Below are positions 18,487-26,240 of a stretch of 64,000 nucleotides of DNA, one piece after another. Positions within the stretch are counted from its first letter, which is position 1. Every line of letters starts with the position of its first letter. Under the pieces are notes generated by a model. It was not told where the DNA came from. It saw nothing but the letters and a program-made list of their open reading frames with translations, and ran no database searches. A program made the translations under genes and the position numbers. This DNA is from Moritella sp. JT01. Lineage in GTDB: Bacteria; Pseudomonadota; Gammaproteobacteria; Enterobacterales; Moritellaceae. The stretch covers positions 1 through 64,000 of the forward strand of contig NZ_LOCN01000026.1 of assembly GCF_001574435.1 (NCBI RefSeq), given 5' to 3'.

Positions 18487-20046
18487 ATGGAATTGAATAT
18501 GATCTCTAAGGTTAGTTGCTACTTTGCTGTAATATTAAGCATGTTTACCTCTTCGGCTTTTGCCGCCAGTGAACCAGTAGGGTTTGATAAGGCTGTTGAT
18601 CAGTTCTTTAATGAAAACCTCAGTTGGTTTGCTAACACTATTTTCACCTCAGTCCCTGTTAATGGGACAAACTTCCCCATAATTGTAGGCTGGTTATTTA
18701 TTGCGGCCATTATTTTCACATTTTATTTTGGTTTTGTTCAGTTCAAGCGTTTTGGTTTAGCGGTTAAAATTGTCAAAGGTGACTTCACTGATCCGAATAA
18801 GGACGAACCTGGCCAGGTTTCTCACTTCCAAGCGTTAACAACCGCACTTTCTGGTACGGTCGGACTTGGTAATATTGCCGGCGTTGGTGCTGCACTCGCC
18901 ATTGGTGGTCCCGGTGCCACTTTCTGGATGATCCTGTGTGGCCTGCTTGGTATGGCTTCAAAGTTCTGTGAATGTACACTTGGTGTTAAGTATCGTAATG
19001 AACTGCCAAACGGTGAAGTATCGGGTGGTCCAATGTATTACCTGAGCCGAGGTTTAAAAGAACGTGGTTTTGCTGGTCTAGGTAAATTCCTGGCTGTCGG
19101 CTTTGCAATTATGACTATTTTAGGCGCGCTCGGTGGTGGCAACATGTTCCAAGGCAACCAAGCGAACGCAATGATTGTACAAGCGCTGGGTATACCTGAC
19201 GGCTATGGTTGGGTTACAGGCGTTATTTTAGCGATGATGGTTGGTTCGGTTATTATTGGTGGCATGCCATCAATTGCGAAAGTAACAAGTAAATTAGTCC
19301 CAGCAATGGCCCTGCTATATATAGGCATGTCGGCTATTGTGTTGGTATCTAACGCATCTATGATTGGCGATGCATTTACACAAATCATTGAAGGTGCCTT
19401 CACTGGTGCTGGTGTTGCCGGTGGTTTTGTTGGTGCATTAATCCAAGGTATGAAACGTGCGACATTCTCAAATGAAGCAGGTGTGGGTTCAGCAGCTATT
19501 GCACATGCAGCGGTAAAAACCAAAGAGCCTATAACTGAAGGTCTCGTTTCGGTACTCGAACCATTCATTGATACCGTGATCATTTGTACTATGACGGCAC
19601 TGGTTATCACTATTTCAGGAATGAACAATGGTGAACTTAGCGGTGTAACACTTACCGCCGCGGCGTTTACTGAAACGGCAGATATCTTCGAGTATATTCT
19701 GGCCGTAGCTGTTGTTATGTTTGCTTTCTCAACAATGATTTCGTGGTCTTATTATGGTCTTAAAGCTTGGACATATCTGTTCGGTGAAGGCAAAACAACA
19801 GAACTTGTCTATAAAATTATGTTCTGTTGTTTTGTGGTTGTCGGTGCAAGTGTTAGCTTTGGTGCTGTGATTGATTTTTCTGATGCGGCTATCTTTGCAA
19901 TGTCTATCTTCAATATCATCGGTTTGTATTTCTTAATGCCAGTGGTGAAAAAAGAGCTACATTCGTTTATTACTCGAGTTAAATCTGGCGAAATCAAAGA
20001 TTACAGTAAAGAAGGTACTCTAGTATCTAAAGAGTTAAATAACTAA
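18487..20046 (+). CDS. Alanine/glycine:sodium symporter (AGCS family)
   Basis: Inner-membrane Na+-coupled amino-acid symporter of the AGCS family (519 residues, about eleven membrane helices). The conserved block TALSGTVGLGNIAGVGAALAI, the pattern GGPGATFWM and the central FSNEAGVGSAAIAHAA motif are all present. It normally takes up alanine or glycine. The hydrophobic leader ending FAASEP could be a cleavable signal or an extra helix. An alternative start four codons downstream (ATGATCTC) has a weak GGA site. It is monocistronic, with a hairpin after the stop. Confidence 0.9.
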   Translation: MELNMISKVSCYFAVILSMFTSSAFAASEPVGFDKAVDQFFNENLSWFANTIFTSVPVNGTNFPIIVGWLFIAAIIFTFYFGFVQFKRFGLAVKIVKGDFTDPNKDEPGQVSHFQALTTALSGTVGLGNIAGVGAALAIGGPGATFWMILCGLLGMASKFCECTLGVKYRNELPNGEVSGGPMYYLSRGLKERGFAGLGKFLAVGFAIMTILGALGGGNMFQGNQANAMIVQALGIPDGYGWVTGVILAMMVGSVIIGGMPSIAKVTSKLVPAMALLYIGMSAIVLVSNASMIGDAFTQIIEGAFTGAGVAGGFVGALIQGMKRATFSNEAGVGSAAIAHAAVKTKEPITEGLVSVLEPFIDTVIICTMTALVITISGMNNGELSGVTLTAAAFTETADIFEYILAVAVVMFAFSTMISWSYYGLKAWTYLFGEGKTTELVYKIMFCCFVVVGASVSFGAVIDFSDAAIFAMSIFNIIGLYFLMPVVKKELHSFITRVKSGEIKDYSKEGTLVSKELNN

Positions 20047-20076
20047 TTTAATAAGTCCCCCTCTTTTTAAATAATA

Positions 20077-20108
20077 AATAGTCCGGTCAATCGTATTACC
20101 GGACTATT
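20077..20108 (+). terminator. Stem-loop after the symporter gene
   Basis: AATAGTCCGGT and ACCGGACTATT form an 11-bp perfect stem 31 nt after the stop codon. The T-run is poor, so termination strength is uncertain. Confidence 0.6.
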
Positions 20109-20329
20109 CCCATCGCACAATATCAAGTTCAGACCATCTCTTATAAAATACCACTCAGTTATTCATTGACCCAGTCTATTGTAGGTACTTACAACTGTTC
20201 TAATGAGTTATCAATTAAGATTGAATAGAAATGATATATTTGGAATCATAAGTTACATTTTTATATCAATTAGATATATAACACTATTATTAATTGTTTT
20301 GCGTATACTTATAGAATATAATCTCGCAT

Positions 20330-20350
20330 CTATTGCTTGGCAAGCAATAG
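20330..20350. promoter_or_regulatory. 21-nt palindrome upstream of a lipoprotein gene
   Basis: CTATTGCTTG-G-CAAGCAATAG is a perfect odd-centred palindrome 70 nt before the lipoprotein start at 20420. It could be an operator or part of a leader. A 61-codon open frame crosses it but has no ribosome-binding site and was not accepted. Confidence 0.4.
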
Positions 20351-20419
20351 AAATATCAATAAAAACAGTTGCTTATATTGTTTTGTGATTGTTATTTTAT
20401 AATTAAATAGGTAATAAAA

Positions 20420-21226
20420 ATGAACACGAACTTTAAATTTGGGTTACTTACATCAACTACTATCCTACTATCAGCATGTGGTGGTAGTGGTGTTGATACT
20501 TCAGTCACCACACCAGAACCAAAACCAGCGATAACCATCGAATCTGGTCTGTATAGCGTGAATGGTCAGGACGCATTTTTAATGGTTTCTCAACCTGATA
20601 ACACGAATCCAGCAATATTAAGTTATAGAAACTTCAGCAATAAAGACGTAGATCGTAAAACATTAGTTTCTTTTGGTCTCCTTCATGATAAAAAAATGAA
20701 GATAACAGATCAACGGTTTCGGATAATGATGGGACATTTTAAAGATCAAGATACTCAAGCAGTGGGAGAACGAGCGGTATTTCAAATAAATATAACCGGC
20801 ACATCCCCATTAAGTCTTGAATGGAAGTATCACTTTAATGACGAAAACGGAAATAGAAAGGATTATTCGGATTCCCTTGGCGACATTACGGGTATCGGTC
20901 TGCAAGATTTTCCGCTAACGTCTGTAGGTGGCACTTGGGAAGATAATAATGATGTTCGCATGACAATAGATAATTCAAATGTGGAGATTTCGATCCCAAG
21001 CTCAAAATCAAGCTGTACCGTGACTGGTAAGTTAGTTAAAGGTGCTGGACGTGGGATTCTTGACGTTTCTACAACTTACTATATAGACAATATCAACGTC
21101 ACTCCAGATAAGTGTAATGGGATTGATAGTCTAGTCATGATGAGCCAAGATTTTAATTGGTTTGTGACATTAAATAACAAGAATGGTGTAGGCGAACTTC
21201 ATAAATTAATACAAACAAGTAAATAG
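20420..21226 (+). CDS. Lipoprotein of unknown function
   Basis: Predicted lipoprotein of 268 residues with the lipobox LLSACGGSG (acceptor Cys about residue 20), then a short Thr/Pro tether. The rest looks beta-rich, and I recognise no domain. Two Cys are near the middle and end (SKSSCTVTGKL and PDKCNGIDSL) and could form a disulphide. AGGTAATAAAA precedes the ATG. It is monocistronic, between the symporter and a small cytoplasmic protein gene. No function is proposed. Confidence 0.6.
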   Translation: MNTNFKFGLLTSTTILLSACGGSGVDTSVTTPEPKPAITIESGLYSVNGQDAFLMVSQPDNTNPAILSYRNFSNKDVDRKTLVSFGLLHDKKMKITDQRFRIMMGHFKDQDTQAVGERAVFQINITGTSPLSLEWKYHFNDENGNRKDYSDSLGDITGIGLQDFPLTSVGGTWEDNNDVRMTIDNSNVEISIPSSKSSCTVTGKLVKGAGRGILDVSTTYYIDNINVTPDKCNGIDSLVMMSQDFNWFVTLNNKNGVGELHKLIQTSK

Positions 21227-21363
21227 CTATATACAGTCCGTTAAAACATCCCCCCTTAATAAGCCAGTGATGGTTTAAATTAACCAATCAAATTTTAAAT
21301 TTGATTGGTTATAATTTGATTATGATTGTACAATACGTTCTTTTACTTTGTTCAAAATAGAGG

Positions 21364-21612
21364 GTGTATTACTTGGAAATCAAAGCATTAAAGGTGTTAT
21401 TTGATAACGATGGCTTAAAGTCAGTAACAATTAAACGTGCACCATTAATGGACGGTTATATCTTAATTGCAAACACGACAAATAAGAATGTACATGTGAT
21501 GACATCACAACGTGAAGAATCAAATACACCACGTGCATTTAAGAGTATTGATGCAGCAGCAGCGAATGCACAAAAGATTGGTTTTAAGAAGATAAGTATC
21601 GATTTAAGCTAG
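21364..21612 (+). CDS. Small conserved protein (family often labelled plasmid RepB)
   Basis: Basic protein of 79-82 residues (LKVLFDNDGLKSVTIKRAPLMDGYILI, then TSQREESNTPRAFKSIDAAAANAQKIGFKKISI). It resembles a small family in Vibrio and Shewanella that databases often call plasmid replication protein RepB. I know of no proof of that role, and nothing plasmid-like surrounds it. The frame opens with GTG at 21364. A TTG at 21373 has a better-placed GAGGG upstream and may be the true start. A perfect 14-bp stem-loop follows the stop. Confidence 0.55.
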   Translation: MYYLEIKALKVLFDNDGLKSVTIKRAPLMDGYILIANTTNKNVHVMTSQREESNTPRAFKSIDAAAANAQKIGFKKISIDLS

Positions 21613-21616
21613 TCTG

Positions 21617-21648
21617 AATTATAACTGTATATACATACAGTTATAATT
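21617..21648. terminator. Bidirectional terminator, 14-bp perfect stem
   Basis: AATTATAACTGTAT and ATACAGTTATAATT pair around an ATAC loop between the convergent small-protein and adenine deaminase genes. Confidence 0.75.
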
Positions 21649-21685
21649 CAATCCCCGTAAAAGTAACACCTCTACGGAGATTTTA

Positions 21686-22693
21686 TTATTGATTCAATGC
21701 TAAATAGGCTGTATTCAATGCCATCAAGCGTTCTTTTTCATCCTCTGAAATAAAACTGGCCTCAATGGCATTAAAAGTAAATTGTGCTATTTCTGATTTT
21801 GACATGTCGTGCGCATTACTCACAGCCATGAAGTTATCTGTCATATAGCCGCCAAAGTATGCAGGGTCATCAGAATTAATCGTAACGCATACATTCTCTC
21901 GTAATAATTCAACAATGTTATGCTCTTCCATTTTATCAAATACCTTAAGCTTGATATTTGATAACGGACAAATGGTTAGCGGCGTTCGCAGTGTTGCTAA
22001 CTCTTTAACTAACGTCTCATCATCAGAACACCGTACACCATGATCAATACGCGTAATTTTCAACAGCGCTAACGCATCGCGAATACTACTCGCCTCGCCT
22101 TCTTCTCCAGCATGCGCAACTGTTAAGAAACCTTCATTCATCGCGGCTTTAAAAACACGTTCAAACTTACTGGCTGGGTTACCATTTTCTGACGAATCTA
22201 ACCCGACGGCGACGATCTTATCTTTGTGCTCAAGTGATTTATTTAATGTTATAAATGCCGACTCTTCATCGAGATGACGTAAAAAGCACATTATCAATTG
22301 GCTTGTAATGCCAAGCTCTTCAACCGCTTGAGATAAGGCGTTATGGATGCCGTTAACCACAGTAGCAAAACTAATGCCGCGTTCAGTGTGGGTTTGTGGA
22401 TCAAAAAATACTTCAGTATGAACAACATTGTCTTGTTTACAACGCAGTAGATAAGCCCAGGTAAGATCGAAAAAATCTTGCTCTGTAATTAATACATTCG
22501 CGCCTTGATAATAGATATCTAAAAATGATTGCAGGTTATGGAAATTGTAAGCATCTCTCACATCTTCGAATGTCTTGAAGGGAATATCGATTTTGTTGCG
22601 TGCGGCAAGTTCGAACATAAGCTCTGGCTCAAGCGTACCTTCGATGTGTAAATGAAGTTCTACTTTTGGTAAATTTTGAATAAATTGTTTCAT
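21686..22693 (-). CDS. Adenine deaminase (adenosine-deaminase-like fold)
   Basis: Zinc-dependent deaminase of about 335 residues from the adenosine/adenine deaminase superfamily. The metal site begins with HLHIEGTLEPE (His14, His16). VAHAGEEGEA carries the metal His and the following catalytic Glu, and NSDDPAYFGG carries the Asp pair. HIEGTLEPE in place of the HLDGA of true adenosine deaminases points to the adenine deaminase branch, which turns adenine into hypoxanthine for purine salvage. The adenine-type riboswitch in its leader supports this. I chose the ATG at 22693 because AGGA lies about 8 nt upstream. The longer frame from 22744 reads into the regulatory leader. Confidence 0.85.
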   Translation of the reverse strand: MKQFIQNLPKVELHLHIEGTLEPELMFELAARNKIDIPFKTFEDVRDAYNFHNLQSFLDIYYQGANVLITEQDFFDLTWAYLLRCKQDNVVHTEVFFDPQTHTERGISFATVVNGIHNALSQAVEELGITSQLIMCFLRHLDEESAFITLNKSLEHKDKIVAVGLDSSENGNPASKFERVFKAAMNEGFLTVAHAGEEGEASSIRDALALLKITRIDHGVRCSDDETLVKELATLRTPLTICPLSNIKLKVFDKMEEHNIVELLRENVCVTINSDDPAYFGGYMTDNFMAVSNAHDMSKSEIAQFTFNAIEASFISEDEKERLMALNTAYLALNQ

Positions 22694-22727
22694 GATTAAG
22701 TTCCTAATAAAATTTATTAAGTACTTC

Positions 22728-22770
22728 TCTTTAATAACAGACACTACAAAGAGAAAAGTACTAAAGTACT
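22728..22770 (-). promoter_or_regulatory. Probable expression-platform hairpin of the adenine riboswitch
   Basis: Downstream of the aptamer on the minus strand, AGTACTTTTCTCTTT can pair with AAAGAGAAGTACT before the start codon. Another AGTACTTTAGTACT segment can compete with aptamer stem P1. The layout fits a switch controlling translation or elongation. The exact pairing scheme was not computed. Confidence 0.45.
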
Positions 22771-22775
22771 AAACT

Positions 22776-22842
22776 CTTCGTAATCAGGAATTATTGGTTC
22801 CTGGTAGAGACCCCTAATCCATATCATTAGGGTTATACGAAG
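22776..22842 (-). promoter_or_regulatory. Adenine-sensing purine riboswitch aptamer
   Basis: On the minus strand the 67-nt element has a P1 stem CTTCGTA/TACGAAG. It also has the purine-aptamer core ATAACCCTAATGATATGG, loop and junction segments TCTCTACCAGG, and the 3' junction CCTGATTACGAAG. The junction base at the position of U74 is T (GATTACG), the adenine-specific form; guanine aptamers have C there. It precedes the adenine deaminase gene. By analogy with the Vibrio vulnificus add riboswitch, adenine should turn the gene on. Confidence 0.92.
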
Positions 22843-22912
22843 GGAAACTAATTACAGAATTAACATGCTGAATTAGCTTGAAACTGATTGTACAGAATGT
22901 AATTTAGCAAGT

Positions 22913-23365
22913 CTATGGTTTAAACATAGCAGCTTGACCACGAAAAGCCCCATTGTTATCAATAAGGTTCCACACCGTTGCGTTCTCTATCCAAAAAGTA
23001 CGACCAGTCGAAGAAATACGTAAACCGCGATAATCATCAATAAAACCAAACGCTGTGACTCTCGCCAATAAATCCTGTCTTTCATCTCTGTCCAGGGGCT
23101 TTGCTGACTTTCTAGATGGCAAGGCAACAAATTCTGACCAGCTAAGTTCAAATGATTTTAATGCCGACTTGTTGCCATAATTAAATATTGGATCACTTTC
23201 AGTGCCATGCGATACCACGACAAAGTCAGCGTCAAATAAGGCTTTGCCAATATCGACATGACGACTATCAATGAGCTTTTTACCTGTTAGGCGTTGGTAA
23301 CTTGATATTAATAGATCGGCATGTTCATGGAGATATCCGTTCTCTGGACTAGGATATTGTTTCAT
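22913..23365 (-). CDS. MEKHLA-domain protein
   Basis: Soluble protein of 150 residues that is essentially one MEKHLA domain. The diagnostic run is VVSHGTESDPIFNYGNKSAL, then FELSWSEFVALPSRKSA, then RVTAFGFIDDYRGLRISSTGR, then IENATVWNLIDNNGAFRGQAA. The domain is PAS-related and probably senses a small molecule. Its ligand and output are unknown. It lies 75 nt downstream of the SDR gene on the same strand, so the Fur-box promoter upstream of that gene may serve both. Confidence 0.85.
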   Translation of the reverse strand: MKQYPSPENGYLHEHADLLISSYQRLTGKKLIDSRHVDIGKALFDADFVVVSHGTESDPIFNYGNKSALKSFELSWSEFVALPSRKSAKPLDRDERQDLLARVTAFGFIDDYRGLRISSTGRTFWIENATVWNLIDNNGAFRGQAAMFKP

Positions 23366-23440
23366 TGATAAGATCCTTGTTATCTATGAATAGTCGAGCT
23401 AAGGACCTTATTATTACATAACTATTCGTATGCGACACAA

Positions 23441-24085
23441 CTATCCGTAAACAACCGTTGGATCAACACATTCAAATACTTGCTTCTTACTTTTATCTTG
23501 AAGTAGTAATGCATGGGCCAATCGTGCAACTTCGTGACGAGTGATCATTCCGTGCACTTCCTTACCTTGTGATAAGTCACCAGCGTTAGTCACGTCTCCA
23601 TCTTTTAATCCACCCGGTCGTAAGATCGTAAAGTCTAACGTACTGGTTTGTAAGTACGATTCTGCCAGTGATTTTTCTCTTACTGCGCTACCAAAACCAG
23701 CTTTAGATCGCGCAGACATAAACTGCCACGAATCACCACAACCCAATGAAGTTACTAATAAAAACCGGTTAATCCCAGCACTTTCTAATGCATCTATAAG
23801 ATGTCGATGACCAATATAATCAACAGGTATATCAGCACGAAAGCTACCCATAGTTGAGATCACGATAGCGTCTTTACTAAGTGATTCGACAACACTTGAA
23901 ACTTGCGCTTGATCGGTTGCATCACATTGATACGTTTTATCGCATAATGTTGAAAGTGCGTTTTTTTCAACATTACGCGCAACACCAATGACTGACACCC
24001 CATGACTCGTAAAGTAATTGACCATCGCCAGTCCTAACCCACTTGCTGCACCAAAAATCACTACTTCATTCATATTATTAGCCAT
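23441..24085 (-). CDS. NAD(P)-binding SDR-like oxidoreductase, Fur-controlled
   Basis: Rossmann-fold NAD(P)H-binding protein of about 214 residues. The nucleotide loop GAASGLGLAM starts about 10 residues in. It lacks the classical YxxxK and looks like the atypical NAD(P)H-binding / biliverdin-reductase-B-like SDR group. The open frame extends to an ATG at 24109, but that codon lies inside the Fur box. I therefore place the start at 24085 (MANNMNEVV) or 24073; neither has a strong ribosome-binding site. The Fur box means expression under iron limitation. Flavin or haem-product reduction is a guess. Confidence 0.75.
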   Translation of the reverse strand: MANNMNEVVIFGAASGLGLAMVNYFTSHGVSVIGVARNVEKNALSTLCDKTYQCDATDQAQVSSVVESLSKDAIVISTMGSFRADIPVDYIGHRHLIDALESAGINRFLLVTSLGCGDSWQFMSARSKAGFGSAVREKSLAESYLQTSTLDFTILRPGGLKDGDVTNAGDLSQGKEVHGMITRHEVARLAHALLLQDKSKKQVFECVDPTVVYG

Positions 24086-24094
24086 CACGTTATT

Positions 24095-24112
24095 GATAAT
24101 GATTATCATTAT
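24095..24112 (-). promoter_or_regulatory. Fur box
   Basis: GATAATGATTATCATTATA matches 17 of 19 positions of the consensus GATAATGATAATCATTATC. It sits immediately upstream of the SDR gene and is compatible with iron repression of the SDR/MEKHLA pair. Confidence 0.85.
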
Positions 24113-24183
24113 ATATTGATATCTTTATCTGTCACGACATAATTAAATAAATAGTTTAGTTAATTATTCAGTAAATCAGCTGT

Positions 24184-25377
24184 TTAAAAGTATCCGTTAA
24201 ATTCGACTCTTGCATAACTGTCCTGACGTAAATCATAAGTCGGGTCTCCTAATGAAGCGTTTCCAAAATATCTCGCTTCAATACTCACGCTCCAATTATC
24301 TGTTAATCGATGCTGTGCCTCTACCGACATAATGACTGAACTGTCATCCAGATCTACACTGCCTATTAATAAAATTTCAGTACTGTCGGCATTATTTAGT
24401 ACCCAACGAGTCCCCACTACAATGTCGTTTTGTTGTAAACTCGCCGAGTCTGCATCACGCTGATCATATTGATATTCAACAATAAGTCCCAAATCGGTAC
24501 TACTACCTGATAACCCAACAAGGGTATATTCAAACCCAGACACAGAAGCAAAATAATTATCATCACTATCAGGGATCACGGCGATGGTTTCCATTTTCCA
24601 AGCCCAACTTTCAATCGTCGCTTGAAGATCAAGGCCATATTGTTGGATCTGTCGGTAATAAGGTGTTAATACGATAACGCCGTTACCACCAAAATTTGGT
24701 GTTAGTGTTGGGTTTCTATCGGTACCATTAAAATAACTCAGCCCTATATCAACAACATCGACAACATGACTCCAACGAAAAGCATAGTCGATATGTGACT
24801 GCTCTTTACCTGATTCATACGTAGCGTTATCCTGATCGACGATAACACTTGGTCTTAATCGCCCCTCTTCACCCGTAAATGTACGCTCTCTAAAACCCGG
24901 TAAAACAAACAATTCATAAGCACCATAGTCTGTTTCATAGAATGTATTAATCATAGCTTGTCCGAGTTTCTCTTCACCATCGATACTTTCTACTAAGTCA
25001 GTTTGATTAATAATATCAACAAGGTGTGCGGATTCGGTCACGCCCCAAAAAACCTGACGAACACCGGCGTATAACTCAACGCGATTAAAAGCACGCCAAT
25101 AATATAACTCTCGAATGTCAGCATGCGTTCGCTCATCATCACCGTCGACACGACCAAATATACTCGTTTCAAAACGCTGATAACCATTATCCCAATCATG
25201 GTAATAATTTATTTTAGTGCTCAACGACGCATAAGTGTCTTTTTGATTTTCGTAAATTGCAGGCTCAAAAAATGCAGTAGCCTCAAGTCCTACATGTCCT
25301 GAAAATTCACCACTGATTCCACTTGGTATAAATCCCGTTAATGCGAAGGTTGTAAGCAAAGGTAATATTTTATACAT
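24184..25377 (-). CDS. Outer-membrane beta-barrel protein of an MMPL/LolA-like export locus
   Basis: Exported protein of 397 residues, with a signal peptide ending near SGIS. The rest is dominated by alternating aromatic/polar beta-strands and a terminal strand ending YARVEFNGYF. The C-terminal Phe is typical of BAM substrates. It resembles DUF1302-like or DUF1329-partner outer-membrane proteins found next to MMPL pumps. It is the last gene of an apparent three-gene minus-strand operon, 6 nt after the LolA-like gene, and may provide the outer-membrane end of a lipid-export path. Confidence 0.7.
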   Translation of the reverse strand: MYKILPLLTTFALTGFIPSGISGEFSGHVGLEATAFFEPAIYENQKDTYASLSTKINYYHDWDNGYQRFETSIFGRVDGDDERTHADIRELYYWRAFNRVELYAGVRQVFWGVTESAHLVDIINQTDLVESIDGEEKLGQAMINTFYETDYGAYELFVLPGFRERTFTGEEGRLRPSVIVDQDNATYESGKEQSHIDYAFRWSHVVDVVDIGLSYFNGTDRNPTLTPNFGGNGVIVLTPYYRQIQQYGLDLQATIESWAWKMETIAVIPDSDDNYFASVSGFEYTLVGLSGSSTDLGLIVEYQYDQRDADSASLQQNDIVVGTRWVLNNADSTEILLIGSVDLDDSSVIMSVEAQHRLTDNWSVSIEARYFGNASLGDPTYDLRQDSYARVEFNGYF

Positions 25378-25383
25378 CCTTTA

Positions 25384-26199
25384 TTACCTCGCGCGCGATA
25401 AGCTATTACGACTAAAATCGCGGTCAGAAAAGTTATTATTAAATTTCCAATTTTGAAAATTGAGTACCGTCTTTTTACTTGTTTTATGGTTTATCATGGT
25501 CCAAGTATCAGCACGCCAGTATTTACCGAGGTACTGATTAAAATCACTTATTGATAACGTTTTAAGTAATTCACCACCACGGTTAAAGTAATTTACCTTC
25601 CAGACTCGATATTCATCAGTGTCGAAGAAGACTTCTTGACGTGAATATCCGGACTTTAAATCTTTTGGGTAAAACTCTACGACATAATGTTCACGTCCAT
25701 CAAAACGCTCATTTTTCAAATAGTTATAAGTATACTTATTCACTTCTTGTGACGCTATATCTTCGAATGCAAACTCACTGCCCATAAACGGTCCAGACTT
25801 GTTACTTGATGCTATGCGCTTAACACGCTTCAATGCCGGTAAGTATAACCATTGATCATCCGCGCCTTCTCGGTGTGTATATGACAAAAAAGCGGTACCT
25901 TTTACGTCTCTTGGATTATCAAACACAATCTGGGATTTATCACCGTCATTATCCTGCTCTAGCGTTTTATTGCGCATGATGCGTATCGACTGCTCGCCAT
26001 GTCGATTGGTTAATATCATCTCCATCGATGCAGATGAATCACCGAACCCTTGATCACGTTTGTCTGCTTCAACAACAATCGCGAGGCCTTTTTCTTGTGA
26101 CGTTTCAGCTAAAACGGTTGGTGTATTCACAATACTAAATAATGCTATTGCGAGTAATGAGCAACGTAATCGATTGTTTTTACTGTAAAATATATTCAT
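25384..26199 (-). CDS. LolA-like outer-membrane lipoprotein-sorting family protein
   Basis: Periplasmic protein of 271 residues with a signal peptide ending LAETS. Motifs SQIVFDNPRDVKGTAFLSYTH, DQWLYLPALKRVKRI and GPFMGSEFAFEDI identify the LolA-like PF17131 family (a LolA-type half-barrel). These proteins usually sit beside MMPL-type RND transporters and are thought to carry lipids through the periplasm. Here it lies between the pump and the outer-membrane protein, with gaps of 41 and 6 nt, so the three should form one export machine. Confidence 0.85.
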   Translation of the reverse strand: MNIFYSKNNRLRCSLLAIALFSIVNTPTVLAETSQEKGLAIVVEADKRDQGFGDSSASMEMILTNRHGEQSIRIMRNKTLEQDNDGDKSQIVFDNPRDVKGTAFLSYTHREGADDQWLYLPALKRVKRIASSNKSGPFMGSEFAFEDIASQEVNKYTYNYLKNERFDGREHYVVEFYPKDLKSGYSRQEVFFDTDEYRVWKVNYFNRGGELLKTLSISDFNQYLGKYWRADTWTMINHKTSKKTVLNFQNWKFNNNFSDRDFSRNSLSRAR

Positions 26200-26240
26200 G
26201 ATTAATATCCTTATATGATGCTAATTTAGCTTTATATTTT

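Noticed and set aside
20203-20388. Hydrophobic 61-codon frame before the lipoprotein gene
   Set aside because: No ribosome-binding site and it runs through a perfect palindrome; composition follows the AT-rich background.
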